17,258 nucleotides of DNA from DAOTVD01 sp034437075 (GTDB lineage Bacteria; Chloroflexota; Anaerolineae; Aggregatilineales; J027). Below are positions 7,707 through 13,694 of this stretch, in pieces. The notes under the pieces were generated by a model. The model searched no databases, was not told the DNA's origin, and saw only the letters and a list, made by a program, of their open reading frames with translations. The translations under genes were made by a program, and so were the position numbers. The DNA is taken from NCBI GenBank assembly GCA_034437075.1, contig DAOTVD010000040.1:1-17258 (forward strand). The letters run 5' to 3'. Each line of letters starts with the position of its first letter. Position 1 is the stretch's first letter.

Positions 7707-8120
7707 TCAGACGGCCCGGCGCTCGGCTAACAAACGCTCGACAGTGGACAGAAAATGCTCAGGTTCAAAGGGTTTTTCGATGAATTCATCCACGGGCAAG
7801 TATTGGTCATCCGGCTCGAAACGGACGTTGGTCGTATCATGAATCGCGGTCAGCATGATGATCGGGATATGGCTATACGCTTTGTACTCAGATTCCGGGT
7901 CGGGGCTGCGCAGGGTCAGCGCGGTCTGGAAGCCTGCCGTGGTCGTATCCATCATCACATCCAGCACGAGTAAATCCGGCGGCGCGGCTTTGATCTGCGC
8001 CAGCCCTTCGGCGGGGCTGCGCGCCTCGGTAACAGTATAGCCCGCGTCTTCGAGCGTCATACGCGCGGCCAGTGCGATGTCGGGATCGTCATCAATGATT
8101 AAAATGTTCGCGTGCGGCAT
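7707..8120 (-). CDS. Stand-alone receiver-domain response regulator
   Basis: 137 residues from the ATG at 8120-8118, preceded by AAAAAAGGA with 8 nt spacing, which decides this start over a non-canonical one 45 nt upstream. The acidic pocket is IIDDDPD (8-14), the phospho-acceptor is D54 in LLVLDVMM, the switch threonine is T91 in IIMLTA, and the conserved lysine is K116 in FIEKPF. There is no DNA-binding or enzymatic output domain, so it would act by protein contact or as a phospho-relay step. It is transcribed with the histidine kinase that follows 10 nt later. The segment between T91 and K116 is acidic and holds an extra-looking EPDDQYLPVDE loop. A single REC domain next to a RegB-like kinase means any transcriptional output would need another protein. 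Confidence 0.9.
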   Translation of the reverse strand: MPHANILIIDDDPDIALAARMTLEDAGYTVTEARSPAEGLAQIKAAPPDLLVLDVMMDTTTAGFQTALTLRSPDPESEYKAYSHIPIIMLTAIHDTTNVRFEPDDQYLPVDEFIEKPFEPEHFLSTVERLLAERRAV

Positions 8121-8164
8121 TTTTTTTCCTTTTTTAATTCGTAACCTTGCATCCGTGTGTGTCA

Positions 8165-8263
8165 TACAAGGGGTTAAAATTCCTTATCACAAGGGGTTAA
8201 AACCCCTTGTTAAGTGTTTGTCTTTGGCGATGATCCGTAACAAGGCGGCTTCAGCCCCTTGTT
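8165..8263. repeat. Cluster of three CAAGGGG-type repeats, probable terminator of the hydrogenase operon
   Basis: A half-decayed unit (8165-8184), a perfect hairpin ACAAGGGGTT-AA-AACCCCTTGT (8189-8210) and an imperfect hairpin with one bulge (8239-8263, AACAAGG arms around GGCT/AGCC) occupy the gap. The gap lies between the maturation protease and the response regulator. The last hairpin includes the protease stop codon at 8264-8262. The same repeats occur at 3270-3341. They could terminate or attenuate transcription between the hydrogenase genes and the two-component pair. Confidence 0.72.
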
Positions 8264-8768
8264 AAACTATAGGCGAAGCGGACCGCGCCTCTGCGGGAAT
8301 CCCTGCAAGCGTGAGTTCATCCAGCAAAGCCGCGCACAGGCCCGGCAAGGCCGCTTGTACGGCCCCCGAAAGGCCCGGCTCCCAACCGATATGTTCTGGC
8401 TGCATGCCGTAGATGATGATCTCCGGCGGCAGGACGCCCAGCGCTTCGGCCAGGGTCAGCGCTTCGGCCAACCCGGCATAGTGCAACGTGCCGCGCAGAT
8501 ACAAATCACGCGACCCCAGCTTGACTTCGGCGGGCGTAAAGCGCCGCCAATCGCCCGGTGCCGCGTCCATCTCGGCGGCGTCAATGATGACCACGCGCGC
8601 GTAACCCTGCATCAGCAAGATAGTCTCGAAGCCCGGCGTGCCGCCTTCCAGCAGATCGACCCCAGCGGGCCAGGCTTCCGCCGCTAGGGCGTCCAGGGCT
8701 GCCGCCCCGAGGCCATCATCACCTCGGAGCGGGTTTCCCAGGGCCAGCAAGAGCGTATCGCCGCTCAT
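8262..8768 (-). CDS. [NiFe]-hydrogenase maturation endopeptidase (HycI/HybD/FrxA type)
   Basis: 168 residues from the ATG at 8768-8766, which overlaps the large-subunit stop in an ATGA arrangement and so fixes this start. The family motifs are GNPLRGDDG (11-19), EGGTPG (41-46), DAAE (63-66) and HYAGL (97-101). D17, D63 and H97 sit where the HybD metal-binding E16, D62 and H93 lie. Such proteases bind the nickel in the immature large subunit and cut off its C-terminal tail after the last active-site histidine. Here the likely substrate is the upstream gene, whose tail after H422 is ILDVSFE. The protease is the final gene of the hydrogenase operon. The other maturation genes (hypA-F) are not in the window. 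Confidence 0.92.
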   Translation of the reverse strand: MSGDTLLLALGNPLRGDDGLGAAALDALAAEAWPAGVDLLEGGTPGFETILLMQGYARVVIIDAAEMDAAPGDWRRFTPAEVKLGSRDLYLRGTLHYAGLAEALTLAEALGVLPPEIIIYGMQPEHIGWEPGLSGAVQAALPGLCAALLDELTLAGIPAEARSASPIV

Positions 8769-10054
8769 TCGAACGACACATCCAGAATATGGGTCGAGCA
8801 GGAGATGCACGGGTCATAAGCCCGCACGAGCATCTCTAGGCGATGCGTGATCTCTTCTTGCGTATATTCTAGGATTTCGGGCACCATCTCGCGCATATCG
8901 GCCTCGATATTGGCCAGGTTTTGCCCAGTGGGAATGATGCAGTTCGCGCCCACGACGCGCCCTTCTTCAATCGTATATTCGTGGAACAGCGTACCGCGTG
9001 GCACATCTGCCGCGCCCACGCCCGTGCCGCTGGTGCGGGTCGGCGGGGCCGGGTCTTCCCACACGACATCCCGCGCCAGCAATTCGTCGATGCGCTCGAT
9101 GGCGTCCGCGCAACAATGCGCAATCTCGACGACCTGCGCCACAGTGTTCAGATACGGGTTGGTCGCCTTGGGCTTGATGCCCAACGCCGTCGCGACCTCT
9201 TTGGCGTAGGGGTGCAGCTGCGGATAGTTAACGTTAAAACGCGCCAACGCGCCGACCATGTACGAATCGCGCAGATGGGCGGCGTGTTTGGCGGAAGAAT
9301 GCGGCACGATTTGCTCATTCGTCACGTCGCGATAGTCTTCGATGGGCTTCACCACGTCGTCTGTGCTTTTGATGACGCCATCAATAAAGCAATATTCGTC
9401 GGGGTCATGCAGCGCGATGTATTCGGTCTCGCGGTTGAAACTCGGCAATTCGAGCGATTTATACAGCTTGACGGTCGCTTCGATGTCGTCTTGCATGGCG
9501 ACAAAGCGCTCGCGCAGGTCGTGCAGTTCGGCCAGTGTGGGATAGTGCGTGAAGCCGCCGACAGTCATGGCGACCGGGTGCGTATGCCGTCCGCAGATGG
9601 CTTTGCACAAATCCCCGGCCAACTTCTTCATGCGCAAGGCGCGCAGCACCACCTCTGGCGCGGTCTTGGCCAGGGGGATGACGCTGCCCGTGCCGACGAG
9701 GTCGGGCGTCACGAGCATATAGACATGCAAAATGTGACTATCCAGGATTTCGCCATGGAAGTTCAGCTTGCGCAGCAGGACGGTCTGCTCGCTGGGCGTC
9801 ACGCCCAGGGCTTTTTCGGTGGCGCGTAGCGAGGCGGTCGCGTGGCCCACCGCGCAGATTCCGCAAATGCGCGAGGTGATATGCGACGATTCTTCATACG
9901 GACGCCCGCGCAGCATAGCCTCGAAGAAGCGCGGCGTTTCCACGATTTGCAATTCGCATTGCTTGAGCATGCCGTTTTGCACATCCACGACGATATTGCC
10001 GTGCCCTTCCACGCGGGTCAGGTGATGAACATCGACTTTCACGTTACTAGGCAT
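8765..10054 (-). CDS. hydA: Group 3b [NiFe]-hydrogenase large (alpha) subunit
   Basis: 429 residues, a normal length for group 3b alpha subunits. The N-terminal RxCGxC motif is RICGICAVGH (62-71; C64, C67), and the C-terminal one is DPCISCSTH (414-422; C416, C419). Together they give the four cysteines of the Ni-Fe(CN)2CO site. The chain ends seven residues after H422, so it is made as a precursor needing proteolysis, and the protease follows immediately. AGGAGG with 6 nt spacing precedes the ATG at 10054. The start lies 8 nt inside the preceding small-subunit gene. With the beta, gamma and delta partners it forms a cytoplasmic, soluble, NAD(P)-linked reversible hydrogenase, called sulfhydrogenase in Pyrococcus. 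The symbol follows the Pyrococcus hydBGDA scheme and must not be confused with [FeFe] HydA. Confidence 0.95.
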   Translation of the reverse strand: MPSNVKVDVHHLTRVEGHGNIVVDVQNGMLKQCELQIVETPRFFEAMLRGRPYEESSHITSRICGICAVGHATASLRATEKALGVTPSEQTVLLRKLNFHGEILDSHILHVYMLVTPDLVGTGSVIPLAKTAPEVVLRALRMKKLAGDLCKAICGRHTHPVAMTVGGFTHYPTLAELHDLRERFVAMQDDIEATVKLYKSLELPSFNRETEYIALHDPDEYCFIDGVIKSTDDVVKPIEDYRDVTNEQIVPHSSAKHAAHLRDSYMVGALARFNVNYPQLHPYAKEVATALGIKPKATNPYLNTVAQVVEIAHCCADAIERIDELLARDVVWEDPAPPTRTSGTGVGAADVPRGTLFHEYTIEEGRVVGANCIIPTGQNLANIEADMREMVPEILEYTQEEITHRLEMLVRAYDPCISCSTHILDVSFE

Positions 10055-10814
10055 TTTGGGCCTCCTTCTCGGCGTCCAAAGCCAGCTTTTGATAGGTCAG
10101 GAACATGGTCATTTTGGCGTCGATGTCGTCCGGCGTCATGCCGTGTTGGCCCAACACCCTATGGATGCCCTCTAGGTTAGCATCTGGGATAAGCCCGCGA
10201 CAGCCTTCGCAGCCATCGCCATGGGCCGGGCAAATGGCCGCGCAACCCGCGCGGGTGATCGGCCCCAAGCAGGTTTTGCCGCGCAGATACATACATACGT
10301 TTTCCATGGCTTTGCATTCGATGCATAGCGGGTGTTCGGGGATGTTCGGCAAACGGCCCTGCAACAGGTGCGAAACGGCCATGATGAATTCGTTACGGTC
10401 AATCGGGCAGCCGGGGATTTCGGCATCCACGGGCACCACGGCGCTGATGGGGCGCGGCTGGTAGGTTTCGTACCATTCGCCCTTGTCGCCGTACACGTAT
10501 TCGCGCACATCGGCGATTTCGGTGCGGTTGCGGATGGCGTTGATGCCGGCCAGGTGCGCGCACGCGCCAATCGTCACGACTAAATCGGCTTGTTCGCGAA
10601 TTTCTTTGATCTTTTCTTCGTCACTGGGGCGCGTGCACGAGCCTTCGATAAAGGCGATTTGATAATCGTTGCCTTTTTCGCTCATGGCCTCGCGAAACTG
10701 GACGATCTCGATCATATCCAGCAATTGCGGATTCTCTTGCAACGAGTCCACCACAGTCAGTTGGCAGCCCTCGCAGGATGTAAATTCAAAAAATGCAACT
10801 TTGGGGGCGGTCAT
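10047..10814 (-). CDS. hydD: Group 3b [NiFe]-hydrogenase small (delta) subunit
   Basis: 255 residues from the ATG at 10814-10812, which has AGGAGG 7 nt upstream and overlaps the gamma-subunit stop (ATGA). The proximal 4Fe-4S cluster next to the Ni-Fe site is marked by SCEGCQL (C14, C17), GAC (C85) and GCP (C136). The C-terminal half is cysteine-rich (C164, C167, C174, C182, C191, C195, C202, C205), consistent with two more 4Fe-4S clusters that wire electrons to the beta and gamma subunits. There is no twin-arginine signal, which agrees with a cytoplasmic enzyme and separates it from group 1 and 2 periplasmic or sensor types. It pairs with the large subunit encoded directly downstream. An open frame extends 36 codons further upstream but lacks a ribosome site and covers the gamma gene. 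Confidence 0.94.
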   Translation of the reverse strand: MTAPKVAFFEFTSCEGCQLTVVDSLQENPQLLDMIEIVQFREAMSEKGNDYQIAFIEGSCTRPSDEEKIKEIREQADLVVTIGACAHLAGINAIRNRTEIADVREYVYGDKGEWYETYQPRPISAVVPVDAEIPGCPIDRNEFIMAVSHLLQGRLPNIPEHPLCIECKAMENVCMYLRGKTCLGPITRAGCAAICPAHGDGCEGCRGLIPDANLEGIHRVLGQHGMTPDDIDAKMTMFLTYQKLALDAEKEAQNA

Positions 10815-11665
10815 TTGAATGCCTCCTCTAAGTGTTTGACTTCGGCGTATGAGAATGACGGGCCTTTTTGGCAGGTGTAAATATGGTGCAATTGGCAATG
10901 GCCGCATTTGCCGACCGCGCATTTCATATGGCGCTCGAAACTCATCCAGATATTGCCCTCCGGGATGCCCTTACCGAGCAATTCCATCAGGACAAAGCGA
11001 TACATTACGGGCGGGCCAACCACTACCGCGACCATATTGCGGCCCCGAAATTTTAGCTTGGGGAATAGCGTCGTGATGACGCCCACATTACCGACCCACT
11101 CAGCGGAGGGTTTATCGACGGTCATGTGAAATTCGAGGTCGTCGCGGGCGTCCCATTCGGCCAATTCATTCGGAAAGAGCAAATCCGCTGGCGAGCGCGT
11201 GCCATAGAGCAGCATCACCTGGCCAAACTTGCCGCGTTCATCCAGCACTTCGTTGATGAGCGAACGCAGGGGCGCTAGGCCCAGCCCGCCCGCGATAAAC
11301 ATAATATCTTTGCCCCGGAAGCGCTCAATCGGGAAGCCGCGCCCAAACGGGCCACGGATACCGACCATGCTGCCGGCCTGCATACGATGCACCGCGCCCG
11401 TCAGCTTGCCCACGTTGCGGATGCATAGCTCAAAACTGCCGTTCGTGCGGCTGGGGGATGAACACACGCTGATCGGTGCTTCGCCCACGCCCAACACGGA
11501 AAGTTCCACAAATTGGCCGGGGCGATGGCTGAGCGAAAAGCCGCTAGGTAGCTCGATTTCGAACCATTTTTCGTGTTCGGTGAATTGCTCCACGCGCGCG
11601 ATGCGCGCGGGGGTGGGCATATAGATTGAATCGTGTTTGAGGGTCTCGCTAAGGAGCGTGGTCAT
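10811..11665 (-). CDS. hydG: Hydrogenase gamma subunit, FAD/NAD(P)H-binding oxidoreductase with 2Fe-2S cluster
   Basis: 284 residues from the ATG at 11665, with AGGAGG 7 nt upstream and an ATGA overlap with the beta-subunit stop. It has the ferredoxin-NADP reductase fold of the PyrK/HydG family. The FAD-binding part has RPGQFVEL (48-55) and APISVCSSPS (63-72). The NAD(P)-binding part has IAGGLGLAPLR (124-134), YGTRSPADLLF and VVVGPPVM. The C-terminal KCAVGKCGHCQL with a later C265 gives a 2Fe-2S cluster (C249, C254, C257, C265). It is the subunit where electrons from H2 reduce NAD(P)+ or the reverse. Whether NAD or NADP is preferred cannot be read with confidence. Not to be confused with the radical-SAM HydG of [FeFe]-hydrogenase maturation. 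Confidence 0.93.
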   Translation of the reverse strand: MTTLLSETLKHDSIYMPTPARIARVEQFTEHEKWFEIELPSGFSLSHRPGQFVELSVLGVGEAPISVCSSPSRTNGSFELCIRNVGKLTGAVHRMQAGSMVGIRGPFGRGFPIERFRGKDIMFIAGGLGLAPLRSLINEVLDERGKFGQVMLLYGTRSPADLLFPNELAEWDARDDLEFHMTVDKPSAEWVGNVGVITTLFPKLKFRGRNMVAVVVGPPVMYRFVLMELLGKGIPEGNIWMSFERHMKCAVGKCGHCQLHHIYTCQKGPSFSYAEVKHLEEAFK

Positions 11666-12738
11666 GAGAGCGCCTCCTCAACGGTCATGGTCTCGCCGGC
11701 TTCGGCGCTGGCGCGCAAGCGATGCAGGGCGTTAAAGGTCTTGATGGGGGTGATGTCCACCAGGCAGGAGAGCGCGCAACGCCCGCAGCCCACGCAGCCC
11801 AGTTCGCCAAAGGCTTCGTATTGATATTTGCCTTTGCGGAAGAAGCGGTGCCGTTGGCGCAAAGCGCGCGATGAGCGGAAGTTATGCCCGCCCGCCACCA
11901 CCGCGAATTTCTCGATCTGGCAGGAGTCCCACTTGCGCACGCGCACGCCTTCTTCTAGCGTGATGCCTACTTCGTCTTCGACATCAAAGCAATAGCACGT
12001 GGGGCAAACTTGCGTGCACATGCCGCAAGCCAGGCAAATTTCGCCTAGGGCATCCCAGACGGCGCTGTTCTGGCTGACGCCGAGCAATTCCGGCAATTCG
12101 GTGATGTCGAATTCCAAACGATATTGGAAGTTCGGCCATTTTTCGGCCATGGCATCATTCAGGCGGTCTTCGTCTTCGTCGTTGGCGTCCCACACCTGGG
12201 TGCAGCCTTCTAGCAGCGCGGCGCCTTTTTCCGAACCGACTTCGATGGCGTAGGATTTGCCCAGGTCGGTCAGGTGTAGGTCAAAATGTTCGGGCGTGGT
12301 GAGCGTGCCCATGCTCTTGCAGAACGACCCCGGCATACAAGGCTTTAAGCATTCGATGCTGACGAAGGTCATCTGGTCGCGGCGGGCCTGGTAGTGCCGG
12401 TCGGCGTAGCCAATGCCATGCACCGTATCCAGCAAGCGCATCGAGTGTAAGTCGCAGGTATGCATGCCAAAAATGGCGGTCGGCTCGGCCTCGATGGTTT
12501 CTTCCATTTCCATGGTTTGGGTATTAAAGCGGAACAGTTCCTCGCGGGAGGGGAGCATAAATTTTTTGGGGGGCAACACGGTGGTTGGGTAGTCCAACAC
12601 CAGCGCTTGCGCGTCTTGGATGTCGTCAAAAACGTATTGGCCGTGTTTTTCCACAGGCCCCACCACCCGGTATCCGCGCGACTGTAGGCGAGAAATCCAC
12701 GCCCCGATAGCGCCCTTGGGGATAATTTTAAGGCTCAC
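11662..12738 (-). CDS. hydB: Hydrogenase beta subunit, 4Fe-4S electron-transfer protein
   Basis: 358 residues from a GTG at 12738-12736 with AGGAG 8 nt upstream; no better start exists. The C-terminal third holds two ferredoxin-type 4Fe-4S motifs, CLACGMCTQVC (C235, C238, C241, C245) and CVGCGRCALSC (C315, C318, C321, C325). The family stretch VCPTCYCFDV...WDSC...VAGGHNFR lies between them. In the second motif the usual CPV is CLV. The N-terminal part has additional cysteines (C95, C130, C134, C140), typical of sulfhydrogenase beta and anaerobic sulfite reductase A relatives. It passes electrons between the small subunit and the flavin subunit. It is the first gene of the operon, and the promoter should lie in the AT-rich leader at about 12760-12960. 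Beta, gamma, delta, alpha order defines the group 3b operon. Confidence 0.93.
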   Translation of the reverse strand: MSLKIIPKGAIGAWISRLQSRGYRVVGPVEKHGQYVFDDIQDAQALVLDYPTTVLPPKKFMLPSREELFRFNTQTMEMEETIEAEPTAIFGMHTCDLHSMRLLDTVHGIGYADRHYQARRDQMTFVSIECLKPCMPGSFCKSMGTLTTPEHFDLHLTDLGKSYAIEVGSEKGAALLEGCTQVWDANDEDEDRLNDAMAEKWPNFQYRLEFDITELPELLGVSQNSAVWDALGEICLACGMCTQVCPTCYCFDVEDEVGITLEEGVRVRKWDSCQIEKFAVVAGGHNFRSSRALRQRHRFFRKGKYQYEAFGELGCVGCGRCALSCLVDITPIKTFNALHRLRASAEAGETMTVEEALS

Positions 12739-13127
12739 GATAAATTCTCCTAATTGGCGGTACTATGTTGTTTTGCAGAAAGCCAGCACAAGGCATGGCG
12801 TGTGGGATAACGGAGGGGGCGATGGGGGGAACAATGCCGTATCAGGATGGTATGGTGTGGCCGCCAAAACCGACGGCTATACCCCGCCTCAATAAAGAAA
12901 TATTTCACAAACATTTATTCATTCACATAAATACATTTATATCTATCTTACGGATTGGGCTAGCGAGAGATTAGTGAAGATTATCATCCAAACTGCCTGT
13001 TAAAGGTCATGCTGGGTCATTCGGGGCACGATTGGGGAGGGGTAAAAAAGGCAACACTAGCCCAAACGCTTCATCAATAGTAATTGCTCATGGACAGTTC
13101 AAAACAAACACAAATGTTTTTTCTGCC
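12739..13127. other. Non-coding leader region upstream of the hydrogenase operon, with AT-rich island
   Basis: No credible gene is present. Next to the hydB start the DNA is G-rich on the plus strand (about 12790-12890). It then becomes markedly AT-rich at 12890-12950. That stretch contains the palindrome GAAATATTTC (12897-12906), TGTGA-like half-sites on the minus strand (TTTGTGAAA, ATGTGAATG) and a minus-strand TATAAA (12941-12936). This is the likely promoter and operator zone of the hydrogenase operon, with a leader of 150-200 nt if transcription starts in the island. A degraded piece of the repeat element (similar to the GGGGAGGGGTAA end) is at about 13019-13045. No convincing -35/-10 pair could be assigned. 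Confidence 0.45.
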
Positions 13128-13155
13128 AAAACCGAGGGCTTAAGCCCTCGGTTTT
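13128..13155. terminator. Perfect 28-bp palindrome, stem-loop
   Basis: AAAACCGAGGGCTT followed by AAGCCCTCGGTTTT is a perfect 14+14 palindrome with GC-rich stem and A/T ends, the look of a bidirectional rho-independent terminator. It is not at the end of any gene in the window: hydrogenase transcription starts to its left and leaves leftwards, and the kinase starts over 500 bp to its right. It could insulate the divergent promoters, be a protein-binding site or belong to a dispersed repeat family. Confidence 0.6.
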
Positions 13156-13242
13156 ATACGGATTTGTTTTGCGTTCTCCATCAGCTTTCACTTGGATGCT
13201 AGGCCCATAGGCTCGTTTGGCACCGTGGATGATCTTTTGTAG

Positions 13243-13263
13243 GGGCTTTGCAATGCAAAGCCC
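13243..13263. repeat. Hairpin GGGCTTTGCA-A-TGCAAAGCCC
   Basis: A perfect 10-bp inverted repeat around one A lies within the sequence GTAGGGGCTTTGC...CCCTGGGC...TCTGTCCCTACGG. The flanks GTAGGGG and CCCTACGG add an outer complementarity. It looks like one unit of a dispersed 'GTAGGGGC' intergenic repeat. No gene overlaps it. Confidence 0.55.
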
Positions 13264-13360
13264 TGGGCAGAACAGCACTCTGTCCCTACGGATTGTCCTT
13301 ATTTCCATATATATCCCGTATCACAAGACACTAGCTGAGCAGGTAGCGTCAATATTTCTT

Positions 13361-13538
13361 AGGCTTTTCCAAGTATTTAACTATGCCGCTTGCTTTTGTC
13401 GAAAAGGATACAGTCTTGATCTTACCCCCCTCTCGATCCCCCCAAATTCGGGAGGGGAAACTTACTCGCGCGCATAATAGCCCCTTCCTGAATTCGGGGA
13501 GGGGCTGGGGAGGGGTAATTATTTTTCTGGAAAAGCCT
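13361..13538. mobile_element. MITE-like repeat element (copy B)
   Basis: A 178-bp unit beginning AGGCTTTTCC and ending GGAAAAGCCT (perfect 10-bp terminal inverted repeats) corresponds to 5720-5895 in copy A. The first 51 bases are identical between copies, as are the last 45 or so; the middle has drifted at scattered positions. It has no coding capacity. It sits in the divergent region between the hydrogenase operon and the kinase operon. High identity over both ends with a changed middle suggests recent spread or selection on the ends. Confidence 0.8.
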
Positions 13539-13694
13539 TAGGCTGCATGGCTTGCTGAATAGATACTAGAAACGAGTTCGAAGCCCAAAATCTCTGTCAA
13601 ATCCCCATGGAATACACGCGCTCTGACCGCCTTGGGAGTAGCGCGAAGGAGCCAAGGGTTATATTCTAGATAAAAAGACGTTTAAGGATGGTTT

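Noticed and set aside
8189..8210. Possible CRISPR repeat because similar palindromes recur
   Set aside because: The units are only two or three, irregularly spaced, with no uniform spacers and no cas genes. They behave as dispersed hairpins.
8921..9829. A 302-residue open frame on the plus strand
   Set aside because: It lies fully antisense to the well-supported hydrogenase large subunit, has no recognisable domain, and reflects the codon bias of the real gene.
10815..10922. Upstream extension of the hydrogenase small subunit (36 residues)
   Set aside because: It overlaps the gamma gene, lacks a ribosome site, and the AGGAGG plus ATGA overlap clearly supports the start at 10814.
12765..12974. 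69-residue open frame upstream of the hydrogenase
   Set aside because: There is no recognisable domain or ribosome site and it straddles an abrupt change in base composition. It is better read as leader and promoter DNA.
13630..13657. CCTTGG...CCAAGG inverted repeat before the dCache kinase
   Set aside because: Only six paired bases with a 15-base spacer, which is too weak to call as an operator or hairpin without conservation data.
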